From SB15 sp964639245 (lineage in GTDB: Bacteria > Chloroflexota > Anaerolineae > Aggregatilineales > J027), in NCBI GenBank assembly GCA_964639245.1, contig CAZXCU010000001.1, positions 1 to 64,000 of the forward strand: 64,000 nucleotides of DNA. Reading direction: 5' to 3'. The notes beneath the pieces are model-generated. The model was not told the DNA's origin. It saw only the letters and a list, made by a program, of their open reading frames with translations, and did not search any database. Shown piece after piece: positions 52,311-62,600 of the stretch. Numbering within the stretch: the first letter of the stretch is position 1; each line of letters opens with the position of its first letter. The position numbers and the translations under genes were made by a program.

Positions 52311-54311
52311 TTACTGACTTAATGTATCTAAATCACGTTTCAGATTTGCTAATGCCCGTTCTTGGCTGGGAAGCAACTGTACCGATTCATTAATAGCATT
52401 CTGTGGATCAACACAAAATTCATATAAATTAGTTGCATCTTCGTTGCTCAAAATCGTCTGCAATTTCTGAAAAATGGTTTCTCTTTCTGGTGTGTTCACA
52501 AAATTCGTGATTTGCAGGTAAAGCTCACAATTAAATGCTCCCCGCCGCATCTCTTCGATCAAAGTGATAACTTTGTCTGGGGTATCCATTAATCCGTGAA
52601 CCGCACTTAATGTCGCTTCAGCCTCAAGGGTGGCTTGGGCTGCGAATGTTTGCTGCATGTCTGGGCTAAGAGTCAGCGTAGGGGTGTCAGTAGGAATTGT
52701 TGGACTCAATGTAATAGTAGCGGTAAAAGTCGCTGTTGGTGTCAGCGTGAGTGAAGATGTAGGTGAAGCTGTCAAGGTGGGGGTAAAAGTCTCAGTTGGT
52801 CGCAAAGTGGCTGTACTAGTTAGCGACGGAGTCAAACTTGCCGTTGTCGTATAAGTTGGTGAACTAGTAGGCGTTTGAGACAAGGTGGCCGTTTCAGTTG
52901 GGATTACAGTTGCTGTTTCACTTGGGGTCGCTGTTCGGGTTGCTTCGATAGTGGATGTGCTTTGTGGTGTATCCGTAACGGTTTGGATGACCGCAGCAAG
53001 CGCCGTTTCAAATATCTCAGTTCTGTTGAGAGGAGTTTCTGTGCTTGTTTGGGTAATAGAGGCAACTGTAGGCTCTTCATTGCCCTGCGTCATTATAATA
53101 ACAGTCATAATTATTACCGCTAAAACTACCACTAGAGAGAAAATAATCGCTCTTGCCTGCCACCTTTTATTGGCTGAGCCATTCAGCGCCGTTGACAACA
53201 AGTGAGGAAGGTAAGAGATTACACTTGCCGCTAATTGGCTAGTTGCCGAAGCAGCCAGACTAAGCGGTCTGGGTTCATTCTCCGTTTCTTCGTCTGGAGG
53301 GATAAGCTTGGCTAGTTGGCTAATGAAACCAAGGGCTGTCCCAAAGCGAATTGATGATCTTGTTTCCTCATCGATTCCACTAAATTCAATTAGTGCTTCG
53401 GCAAATAGCTCATCTAACTCATTCAGCGAATTTCTTGAAAGTGGATGCGATAATTTCCCTTTTAACGCAGTACTTGGTGCCTTTTGCCATGTAAGACGAA
53501 CAGGCGAAAACTGAATTTTATGATTGTTTCGTTTTTCTTCAAAGACTTTTGCCCCACCACATAACACCTCATAGACGGTCAGTACAAAAGCATATAAATC
53601 ACTCTGAGGTGAGGCAGGTTTATCAATCAATCGCCCCGGAGATAGGTAATTGGGTGTACCTGCCCGGGATACATTCTGAATGCCAGATACATCCAATGTG
53701 GTTTGTTGACTGTCTTCATCAAGCTCATTCGGCGGAATCTCAATAAAACGAGCTAAGCCTAAGTCAATAACATGAGCCTCGCCGGCAGTATTGGTTAAAA
53801 TATTTTCTGGCTTTATATCACGATGAATAATGCCACGTTGGTGAATATAATCCAAACCTTCGGCAACCTGCTTGAGAACCGAAATGCGTTTGTTGAGTGA
53901 AAAATGTTTAAGTTTTTCGATTTCCCCTAGACTAAAAGTTTCCCGATAGTATTGCATAGCTAGCCATGGGGTATCAGACTGTGCGGTTGCATCAAAATAT
54001 TCAACGACACGTTTGTAGCCGAGCTTATCCCGAAAAGTAGTATCACTTAATATCTGGTTGATCCGTATTTCTCGTTTAAAGTATTGATAACTGTCTGCTC
54101 GTTCCTTTCCGGTCAGTGTGTCTTTGGTCTTAGGGTGAATAGGCGAAAAAATCTTCAAAATATATTCAGATTCCGCCCCACGCCCTGACTCATCCTTGGC
54201 TCGCCAGATTTCACCCATCGCGCCACGATTAATCGCACGCTTTAAGCGCCACCGACCGTCAAACAAATCGCCTTCAGAATACTTAAAACTGCTGTTCATC
54301 TCATTTTTCAT
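52311..54311 (-). CDS. Membrane Ser/Thr protein kinase
   Basis: 666 aa. Kinase ~20-340: glycine loop INRGAMGEIW (28-36), Lys in YILKIF (K53), HRDIKPEN (163-170), DLG in place of DFG (VIDLGLAR), and GTPNYLSPG as activation/P+1 segment. One helix ~386-408 (AIIFSLVVVLAVIIMTVIIM), then an external Thr/Ser/Pro-rich stalk (~415-565, many TPT/TxT units), then a ~100-residue helical tip (LMDTPDKVITLIEEMRRGAF). Start ATG 54311 overlaps the previous stop by 11 nt; ATG 54299 is possible. It follows the EssC and YukD-like genes, so it may phosphorylate the secretion apparatus; the FHA domain of the vWA protein would be a natural phospho-Thr reader. Confidence 0.85.
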   Translation of the reverse strand: MKNEMNSSFKYSEGDLFDGRWRLKRAINRGAMGEIWRAKDESGRGAESEYILKIFSPIHPKTKDTLTGKERADSYQYFKREIRINQILSDTTFRDKLGYKRVVEYFDATAQSDTPWLAMQYYRETFSLGEIEKLKHFSLNKRISVLKQVAEGLDYIHQRGIIHRDIKPENILTNTAGEAHVIDLGLARFIEIPPNELDEDSQQTTLDVSGIQNVSRAGTPNYLSPGRLIDKPASPQSDLYAFVLTVYEVLCGGAKVFEEKRNNHKIQFSPVRLTWQKAPSTALKGKLSHPLSRNSLNELDELFAEALIEFSGIDEETRSSIRFGTALGFISQLAKLIPPDEETENEPRPLSLAASATSQLAASVISYLPHLLSTALNGSANKRWQARAIIFSLVVVLAVIIMTVIIMTQGNEEPTVASITQTSTETPLNRTEIFETALAAVIQTVTDTPQSTSTIEATRTATPSETATVIPTETATLSQTPTSSPTYTTTASLTPSLTSTATLRPTETFTPTLTASPTSSLTLTPTATFTATITLSPTIPTDTPTLTLSPDMQQTFAAQATLEAEATLSAVHGLMDTPDKVITLIEEMRRGAFNCELYLQITNFVNTPERETIFQKLQTILSNEDATNLYEFCVDPQNAINESVQLLPSQERALANLKRDLDTLSQ

Positions 54312-54918
54312 TATCTACAAGGTCAACAATTGTGTTAATTTTTCCGAATGTCAGATGCATCCCCTGTGTCAAGACCACCACTTCCTCCAAAGAGCAAGTA
54401 ACATTATTTACTAATATGTGAGGGTGCAATACTTTCATAACGTAGTCTCCACTGGTGTTTAGTGAAATTTGAGCGTATACCTCAGAAACATTTTGTTCAA
54501 TCTGGATGGTATAGTGTGCCAAATCCACATCCACCGAAGTTGCATGAGGATAATTATATACGAGGCGTGCGCCAACCTGTACCCCAACAAACCGTTTGCT
54601 GTCATGAAATTCTAATAACAAACGTTCGTAAGTAAGCGGTGTAAGAAGTAATTTTTGACCAGAGTGAATTTTGCCTGTATAGAGCGTTTCATTTTCATCC
54701 AGTGGTTCGCTGGTCAAGTCTTGTCCCAATCGAAAACCATATTTGGTATTGGGTCGAAATCTGGCAATGTCATCAAACGGATTACATTCAATGATGGCCT
54801 GAATAATATAGCGAATGGGGGTATACAAGGGTAACCAGAAACGCATTTCACATCCTTGATATTCGATATTCACTTCAATGTGATTCTTTTTTGTTTCTTG
54901 ACCTGTGCGGTTACTCAT
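54301..54918 (-). CDS. YukD/EsaB-like ubiquitin-fold protein
   Basis: 205 aa from ATG 54918. Residues ~15-100 follow the WXG100-secretion YukD pattern: NHIEVNIEYQGCEMRFWLPL, YTPIRYIIQAIIECNPFD, KYGFRLGQDLTSEPLDENET, LYTGKIHSGQKLLL. The C-terminal ~100 residues look like a second beta-rich domain (YERLLLEFHDSKRFVGVQVG, VLTQGMHLTFGKINTIVDLV), longer than plain EsaB. AAGG lies 6 nt upstream; its start shares one base with the essC-like stop and its end overlaps the kinase gene, so expression is coupled. In firmicute systems this fold binds the ATPase side of the complex. Confidence 0.75.
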   Translation of the reverse strand: MSNRTGQETKKNHIEVNIEYQGCEMRFWLPLYTPIRYIIQAIIECNPFDDIARFRPNTKYGFRLGQDLTSEPLDENETLYTGKIHSGQKLLLTPLTYERLLLEFHDSKRFVGVQVGARLVYNYPHATSVDVDLAHYTIQIEQNVSEVYAQISLNTSGDYVMKVLHPHILVNNVTCSLEEVVVLTQGMHLTFGKINTIVDLVDNEK

Positions 54919-57900
54919 CATGAGCCTTTCTGCCATGAACGATGAATCTGGGCAGCTTCTTCAGCCGGCTGTTGTGGATAGGCGAACTGAACCACTTGAG
55001 GTGTGCCCCCTTCGACAAAGACAAACCCCCGACCCTTGGGGCTAAAGTCTATCTTCTTGGCAAGTTTGGGATAGTCGTCAACGCCAAGCACAGTCGCATT
55101 TGAGGGATTTTCGGGTGTATGGCTGTTGGTTACACAAATTAACCCTTGAGATTTGATGGCATTAATAAAGGGTTGAGTGAGCCGCAAAGACCCTTTAGAC
55201 AGCCCAAAGGTGTACACCGCCGCAGCGTAAAACCCGAATGCTGCACCATCCATCACCCACTTGCTTTGGTTTAGAAGTGGCACGAGGGTCGGCAATCCTG
55301 TGAGATCATTTTTCGGACGTTCGGCCCCCTCCACAAAAATCATTTCACTGTCTTCGATTGCGAGCAGAACCCTGAATCCATTTTCTATATCCTGCTGTTG
55401 ACGCCGTTCGAATTCTTGATTCATCCATTCCAGCACGGCTTTTAATTCGTCAGGTTGAGAAATCACCGCTTTGCGCGATTTGAGATGGGGCAATAATGCA
55501 GGGAGATTGTCAGATGAAACAATATGCTCTCCAGTTAAATGGGGCAGCTCTGCCAGCTCATTTAACTTTTTTGCTGATTGAGTTTTGGCAGCTACCATGA
55601 AGATAATTAGGTCGGCAGGGCTATACTGTTCCGCTACATTCAACAAGCAGGTTTGTAAAAGGCTACTGCGGCCTGTGTTATTTTTTCCGATGATAAAGAG
55701 ATGACTGGCGGGTTGTTTCAATTCGATTGTATAAGCAGCTAGATTGTCGTAACGTTGCCCAAGCGCCATGCGAAATCCAGTACCATCGGCAGGGTCTAAC
55801 GTTAGCAATGGGTTATTGCGGAAAAGTTCTTTTTCCAAATCTCCAATTTGATGCGGCCTCAGATGGGCAAGCTTCCATCGTTCATCTGATAAAGCATTCT
55901 CGGACATTTTATTCCCAGTTTGACGCAGTTCTTCTCCCTGTTGTTCACCCGTCCCACGCCCAATGACCGCCATTTGTACATGCAGCGGGGGTGAGCCGCG
56001 CCACATGCTCCGTCCGACAGGTGCTTCTGCACTCAAAAAGGGCGGTCTTCCACCGACAACCATTTGCATCTGCTCCTCTTCGTTCATGCGAAAAGCAATT
56101 CGAGCAGAAATTGAACTAATAATGGGTGAAGGTATATCGCGGAACATATTGCCAGCGGTAATGAGCATGATAATGCCAACATTAATACCATCTTTGGCAA
56201 TTTGAAAAAGAATATCAGCCTCAGATTGTATACTATCCCCCATCTGACTAAGCAACTCAGCAATGTTATCAATAGCTAAAATCAGCAAGGGTTGAATTTG
56301 ATCATAGCGTTTCTCTGCTTTGGCTTGAGCATTGGCTTGATAAATATCCAGCTCACTCTTTGAGTCGCGTCTTACTCTATATTCATTACTGATCCAGCGT
56401 AATAGCCGGCGAACTTTAGCTTCATCAGAACCAGCTACATAGGTGCCAATATGGGGGAAACTTTCGAAGGAACGTAATCCGTTTTGAACGCCAAAATCCA
56501 AGATATGCAGATGGAGTTCCCACGGGGCATGAAAATAAGCCAAACTGCCCATTAGAGTCCTGAGCGCAGAGGTACGTCCTGTACTTGGTGCGCCATAAAT
56601 AACAACATGAGAACGTTGTTCAGGATCAGCAATATTTAGATACAAAACTTCTTGACGGCGTTCAGCCGGATTATCCAAAACCCCGAAGAGTAAATTGAAG
56701 TCTTTGGATTCAGCGTTCCAATAGTAGGGCTGCCAACTATCGGATAAATCATCTACAAACTCGCCAAAATCTTCGGTTTGTCGGTCAGAATCTTTTAACG
56801 CCTCTAATTTTTTCCGGGCAGTTTGAGCAATTTCCTGTTCTGATATGCTTGCATTTAAGCGAGAACCGCTTTCAACCTGGATTTCTAACATGCGTCGGTA
56901 CATAAGCCGGGGTAAGGTGATTTCTTCTGGTAGAAGTGCCTGCCATAGTTGAGGGAGTTCAATGTAATTAGGCAGTGTTGCCACAAATTCTTTCAGATAA
57001 GAAATCAATTTCTGAATAACAGTACCGACTTCGCGGTCTTCGCTTGGCGTTAGGTTTTTCTTGATTTCCGCGGTAGAAAATGTTTGAGTAATAGAAATTA
57101 CTTGCGTTGACCGGGGCGTATATTGAAATGAGCTACCGGGATCAGGTTCGGTAGCATCCCGATGGCGTGACCAGTAAATAGTAAAGGGATCGTTTTCGTT
57201 CTCCACTTCAAAGCGGTTCTGGCGAAGGGGATCATAGCGGTCTCCAGCATACCCCGCTTGGAACATCACCGGGGGATTGCTTCCCGATTTCAAAAAACCG
57301 CGTCCCGGAATATTGGGTAAAAAGGCTGCGTTTGATTGGCCTATCATATCACGGCTGTCATCTGAGGAGCGCACTCGCAAACAAATGTATGATTGTGTAT
57401 TGGAACGTACCTCATCGCGCACTGAACCAGCGGGACGCTGCGTTGCTAGAATAAGATGAATCCCTAAACTGCGTCCTACACGGGCAATCCGCGACATTTC
57501 AGGCATAAAATGCGGTAACGCCTCTTTAAGTTCGGCAAATTCATCAATAATGATGATGAGATGAGGAATTGGTTCCATCGTAGCCGGAATACCTTTGCCA
57601 GATTCATTTTGGGTTTGCCCATCTCGCACATTCAGGTATCGAACGTAGAGTTTTTGATAATCAATGATGTCCTTAATTTTGGTCTCTCGGATTTCGGCAA
57701 AAACCCGTTTGCGGTAGCGAATTTCACTTTGCAATGCAATCAAAGCCCGTTCCGCAATGCCCGGTGCGAGGTCAGAAACCACCCCTACCACATGGGGTAA
57801 GTCCTTAAACATGTTAAACGAACTACCGCCTTTATAATCAATAAGGAAGAATGACAAAAAGTGCGGGTGATGTTCGACAGCCAGCGCTCCTACCAAGGTT

Positions 57901-59672
57901 TGCAAAAATTCGCTTTTGCCAGAACCCGTTGTGCCAGCTAGCAAGGCATGGGGGCCATCTTTCTGTTCTAAAAGATGGAAAAAGCGTTTTTTATCACGCT
58001 GTTCCATACCGATTGGCACAGGCAGGGGCACTTTACCATTTTCTAAACGTTCGCGGTTAAACCATCTCTCTTTGACATTCAGTGCTTCTAGCGTGTTGAT
58101 TCCTGCTCCGTACATATCAAGAAAGCCAACATAGTTTGGAATATCTCCTTCTGAACCCAGTGTATAAAGACGTACCAGTTGAAGCGCCATCGCCGCTGAC
58201 CGGGCGTGATCAATGCTACATTGATCTGCTCGCGTTGGATCAACGCCTTTAGTTGAGGTTTGGGTAGGGTCTTTAAAGATGTCGTTCCAGTTCGGGTCGC
58301 CTTGATATAGGTCATTCGTAGCTTCGTTGAAATTCCTTGGTAGGTCTTCTACATCCCAACCAGCCGGTGGAATACGCTGCCCTTGGGGGCCAGTTTCGCC
58401 ATACCACAATTCAAGTTGGGGTATGTCTAAACGCAAAAGCGCTGTACATTGGCTAGGAACTTGGTCAATATGTTCAAAATGGAAGATGATGGACACCTGT
58501 AAAGCTGATGGTGCGGTGAGAATATTTGCAATCACCGGGTGATTGCGAATGTCTTCCGTATACTCGTCTATTATGACCAAAAGATGTGGCAAACCAGCCT
58601 CTGGCCCTTCGCTTTCGGCAGATCGTTCACGGCGACGATTGAGTGTTTTGAGCAAATCTTCCAGCACTTGGAGCGCAGTTGCTTCATCCCGGGCAATGAG
58701 GTCGCCACTTCCATTTTCCCCATTCCAGTCAGCATTACAATGCGGTAGCCACCGTGCCCACTCCCAACGCACACCATCCACACGTTTTTTATCTGAAGGA
58801 GCAATGATATATAGCATTACATCATTAGGTGCATGATGAACAAACACCTGCATTAACATTGCTCGGAGCAAGTTCAGACGTTTTGTTTCGCTTCCAACAA
58901 TACTAATGGCACTTCGTTCACGTAAATTCACCAAAAGAGGCGCATGTTTTATCCATTGGTAGGCTTTGCCAACGCGTATAGCCTCCTCTAGGTAATCCTG
59001 CTCCCAAGGATGTACAGCGGTATAATCGAGAGGGTCGGGATATTTAACCTGCACTTGAGATGGTTGCATACTCAACCCTGTGCGGATACATAGAAAATCA
59101 GGGTCAACCGGACGACGTTCCCAAAGTCGTTTATCAGGAAAAATCAAAAGTTTATCTTTCATTTTCGGGAGTCGTTGCGTCAGCTCAGGAATAGAAGGAT
59201 TAATACGTTCGGCAATACTGCGCTGTATCGTATGGTTACGTTCCAGAACTTCCCGAATCTGGTCAAGCCGCTCTTCAAAGTTATGACGTTGGAGTTTCTG
59301 TTTGGCTTCTTGTTCTTGGCTTCGCATTTCTTCAGAATAGTTGAGGACGCGCCGCCCAAAAACAAAAGTAATGACCAAAATGACGAGTGGCCCCCCAATT
59401 CGGGCAACCAGCATGACCATGCTCGATTGATTACCCGGGTTCATCGCCAATAACACTACTGCATAGAGCAGCGTGGGAATCATCATCATAATCATAGGCA
59501 ATATTCGTGCCCATATCGGCCCATCCGCATAGTTTTCTTCCATGGTAGCTGGACCGGGAATTTCAACTTCTCCTACAGGCATCTGTGGCTGTAAACGTGG
59601 TGGGCGGTTGAAATAGCGACTAAATTCTTCTTGCCTAGCCTCAGTTTGGTTTGATTGAGATAAAGTAGCCAT
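54918..59672 (-). CDS. EssC/EccC-like FtsK/SpoIIIE ATPase of a type VII-like secretion system
   Basis: 1584 aa. N-terminus cytosolic, then two membrane helices (~54-77 and ~85-106), a coiled segment (~110-160), and three FtsK/SpoIIIE domains. D1: Walker A GTTGSGKSEF (580-589), Walker B LIIIIDEFAEL (705-715), ATQRPAGSVRDEVRSN. D2: GAPSTGRTS (~1027-1035) and D3: GKNNTGRSS (~1329-1337), where the P-loop Lys is Arg, so only D1 seems catalytic. A DEY box (HLLVIIDEYTEDI, ~363-375) before D1 hints at a further degenerate ATPase fold, as in EccC. GGGGGA is 6 nt ahead of the ATG. It is flanked by a vWA-FHA protein and a YukD-like protein; translocation of helical-pair substrates is inferred. Confidence 0.9.
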   Translation of the reverse strand: MATLSQSNQTEARQEEFSRYFNRPPRLQPQMPVGEVEIPGPATMEENYADGPIWARILPMIMMMIPTLLYAVVLLAMNPGNQSSMVMLVARIGGPLVILVITFVFGRRVLNYSEEMRSQEQEAKQKLQRHNFEERLDQIREVLERNHTIQRSIAERINPSIPELTQRLPKMKDKLLIFPDKRLWERRPVDPDFLCIRTGLSMQPSQVQVKYPDPLDYTAVHPWEQDYLEEAIRVGKAYQWIKHAPLLVNLRERSAISIVGSETKRLNLLRAMLMQVFVHHAPNDVMLYIIAPSDKKRVDGVRWEWARWLPHCNADWNGENGSGDLIARDEATALQVLEDLLKTLNRRRERSAESEGPEAGLPHLLVIIDEYTEDIRNHPVIANILTAPSALQVSIIFHFEHIDQVPSQCTALLRLDIPQLELWYGETGPQGQRIPPAGWDVEDLPRNFNEATNDLYQGDPNWNDIFKDPTQTSTKGVDPTRADQCSIDHARSAAMALQLVRLYTLGSEGDIPNYVGFLDMYGAGINTLEALNVKERWFNRERLENGKVPLPVPIGMEQRDKKRFFHLLEQKDGPHALLAGTTGSGKSEFLQTLVGALAVEHHPHFLSFFLIDYKGGSSFNMFKDLPHVVGVVSDLAPGIAERALIALQSEIRYRKRVFAEIRETKIKDIIDYQKLYVRYLNVRDGQTQNESGKGIPATMEPIPHLIIIIDEFAELKEALPHFMPEMSRIARVGRSLGIHLILATQRPAGSVRDEVRSNTQSYICLRVRSSDDSRDMIGQSNAAFLPNIPGRGFLKSGSNPPVMFQAGYAGDRYDPLRQNRFEVENENDPFTIYWSRHRDATEPDPGSSFQYTPRSTQVISITQTFSTAEIKKNLTPSEDREVGTVIQKLISYLKEFVATLPNYIELPQLWQALLPEEITLPRLMYRRMLEIQVESGSRLNASISEQEIAQTARKKLEALKDSDRQTEDFGEFVDDLSDSWQPYYWNAESKDFNLLFGVLDNPAERRQEVLYLNIADPEQRSHVVIYGAPSTGRTSALRTLMGSLAYFHAPWELHLHILDFGVQNGLRSFESFPHIGTYVAGSDEAKVRRLLRWISNEYRVRRDSKSELDIYQANAQAKAEKRYDQIQPLLILAIDNIAELLSQMGDSIQSEADILFQIAKDGINVGIIMLITAGNMFRDIPSPIISSISARIAFRMNEEEQMQMVVGGRPPFLSAEAPVGRSMWRGSPPLHVQMAVIGRGTGEQQGEELRQTGNKMSENALSDERWKLAHLRPHQIGDLEKELFRNNPLLTLDPADGTGFRMALGQRYDNLAAYTIELKQPASHLFIIGKNNTGRSSLLQTCLLNVAEQYSPADLIIFMVAAKTQSAKKLNELAELPHLTGEHIVSSDNLPALLPHLKSRKAVISQPDELKAVLEWMNQEFERRQQQDIENGFRVLLAIEDSEMIFVEGAERPKNDLTGLPTLVPLLNQSKWVMDGAAFGFYAAAVYTFGLSKGSLRLTQPFINAIKSQGLICVTNSHTPENPSNATVLGVDDYPKLAKKIDFSPKGRGFVFVEGGTPQVVQFAYPQQPAEEAAQIHRSWQKGS

Positions 59673-59690
59673 TAATCTTCCCCCTTAGAA

Positions 59691-62600
59691 CTAATTCCGT
59701 GATTTACTGTCAGATTTGCCAATTTGCGAAGGTGGACTCAGAGTGATTTCACATTGCTCCCGTGCCCCGATCACCAAAGTATCGTTGGCTTCAATAGGAA
59801 TTGAACGGGTGGCTTTGTCATAGTCCATTGCTTCGCTTAGCAACCGTGTCCTCTGTCTGCCAGCAGGCTTAATTTTCAAAATATTAAGCGCATCTTTGTA
59901 AGCTACAAAGGTAAGTTTGGAGTTTTTCATGATAATTTTGCCAATTTTGCGGCTCACCGTGCGGTCTGGAATATTAATTTCGGGTTCATGTTCCCATGGC
60001 AGCACTTTTTTATTCATGCGCCCCACGTAGATGACGGGTGCTCCTAAATACTCGACATCGAACTCTCGGCCATTATTGCGACAAATTAATACATAATCTC
60101 CATAGATGGTCGGTTCTTGGATATTATCTCGCACCCTTGGCAATACCCAGCGATTGAAGAAAATTCCCACTACTACCAATAGTACAATAAATGGGCCAAT
60201 TGTTTTGATGGCCTGCCAGATGCCAATACTATTGTTGTCACGAAGAATGCGTGCTTCTTGCCATTGGTAAAGTGGCTGGTCATTAGCATCATTCAAACGG
60301 ATTCGCACTTCGCCAGGAAGTTCTTCGCTCGTATCCGATTCAAAGAATTTTCTTTGCCAGTTGACCTTTACTTCGCTTGTCACGGCCTCTGAGTCAAGAG
60401 GAGCTACGACCACATTCACAAAATCGGATTGATTGGCGGGCTTAAAGTCAATTTGCACCCGCGTTACCCCCGCTAGATTGTTAATTTCTAGCGTGTCTTC
60501 ACCTTTCAACTCGTTGGCTTCTAAGGCCCCGCTGCGGAAATTTTCTCCTAACCGGAGGGGCAACACCACCCGGAAGCGTAGACGATCTTCTAACAGCAGT
60601 TGGGTGCCTTGATTTACAGCGATAATTAATTCGTAGTCGCCGGGTTGTAATCCCAATGCGATTGGGTCTAGCTCCGTAATAGGCTGGCTAGGATCGGGTT
60701 GAATGAGCTTAACAGTGTTACCGGAATCAGTAGATTGTGCCAAAAATGAATAAATATAGGTTATATTGGCTATGGGAGGCGGGTTAAGGTCTGCCTCTAT
60801 GGGCATTTTGTTTGTTACAAGCTGTCCATCCTGAAAATTGCGAATTTGGATGCTAAATTGTGGGCGACGTAGCAAAGTCCGGGTTTCTTCCCAAAGTCCT
60901 AACACGAAGGTTGCTTGGGAATTGCGAATTTCGACCCGCACGGGCACCGTCAACTGACCCTCTTGTCCATTTGCAAAGTATATGGCGTCAATATCCCAAT
61001 CTAGTTGGGTAATGCTATCGCGCCCGATAGTATTACTAGTCTGCTCTACTCCATCAGCATATAGTACGACCAAACCATCTGCGGGAAAACCGGCTGTCTC
61101 AACTTCAACCTTGGTAGAACCCGCAATGTAGCTTCCAGATTCGTTAGCAAAGCTCACCCGCACAATCGGACGATAGATGTTTATTTCTTGAGATATTCGT
61201 GGAGTGTTACTCACAAGCATACCATCACGCACAAGCGCTAGAGTGAGCATATACAGTCCCGGACCAAACTTGCTGGGATCAAATTCGAAAGCCATGGAGG
61301 TTTGGTTGGTTTGTTGCAAAACTTCAAACAGACCATCATCATCGCTGAGGATCAGTCCCATTTCCATACCAGCAATGGGAGGATCAGAAAGCGCAAGGCT
61401 TAACGGGTATTTAGACTCTGTATCCAGCATTAACACGGATTCAGACGTAGACGGCAACCCCGAAAGAGATAATTCATAGTTGGGTAGGGCACGCGCCTCT
61501 ATATTTAACTGGGTAGCCCGTGCCAGCAAGACAGAGGGGTTCTCGCTCCAGATTTCGACCCGCAGATCTACCTGTACAGAATCTTCTAAACTGCCATCTG
61601 CAAATAGACTGGCTTGTGCGTCCCATGTAAGCGTAGTTTCGGCAACATTGGAGTCAATAGGGGTGCTAGCCACTACCCCGCGATCAATTCCATTCACCGT
61701 AGCATACAACCGGACTGCTTGTGCTTTTCCGCCATAGGCACCGGTTGCAATGTTGAAATTTGTTTCGCCGCTGATGATCGTTGGCATGGTCACTTGCAAA
61801 TCCTCGCGGAATAAATTCACAGTGACCACTGTTTGCACAATTGGCTGATTACCATCCAGCACAAATGCTTGTAGGCTATATTGCCCGGCACTTAATGTGC
61901 TGGTATCCCATTGACAGATAGGCGTGGTGTCGCTACAGGGCAGCAGTTCTTGTCCTATCTGAAATTCATAACGATAGTTTGAATCAAGGTTAGGCTGCGG
62001 GTCAACCAGTAAGTTAAGTGTAACGATTCCCGTTAACGGACTACCATTAGTCAATCCTTCTAAGGTGGCATTGTATTGAATACTAGGGGCAAGAGTCCGT
62101 AGTTCCTCCCAACGCCCTAACAAAATTGTTGCTTCTTCATCTAAAACGTCAATCCGCAGCATTTCTGATTTCGGGGTTGTGCTGCCATCAGAAAAATGGG
62201 TTTTATTAATATCCCATGTCAGTACAGCCTGTCCATTACTAACGAGACTACGCGCTCTTTCTGTCCCGTCCGTATATAAAATAACGACTTTTGCTTCGGG
62301 AAAGCCCGCCGCATTGACCGTCACAGTAGTTGTGCCGTTTAAGGTGTTCTCACGTTCATTGCTAAAGGACACTGCCGTGAGAGAACGATAAATATTAATT
62401 GGTGTGGATTGTAAATAGGTGATTCCGCTGCTGGAGGTTAATACCGTAGCAAGGACATAGCTTCCAGTAGCATATTGAGATGTATCCAGAACATAATTTA
62501 TAGTGCCTGTATTGTCTTCGGCAAGTAAGGTAAGCTGATCATTCTTGTCAATCAAGATCAACCCCAGCTTAGTTCCCGCCAGCAGCGCGGGCGTGATTCC

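Noticed and set aside
52620..52950. Low-complexity repeat DNA with plus-strand open frames rich in Val/Gly
   Set aside because: It encodes the Thr/Ser/Pro-rich stalk of the membrane kinase on the minus strand; the plus-strand frames are its shadow.
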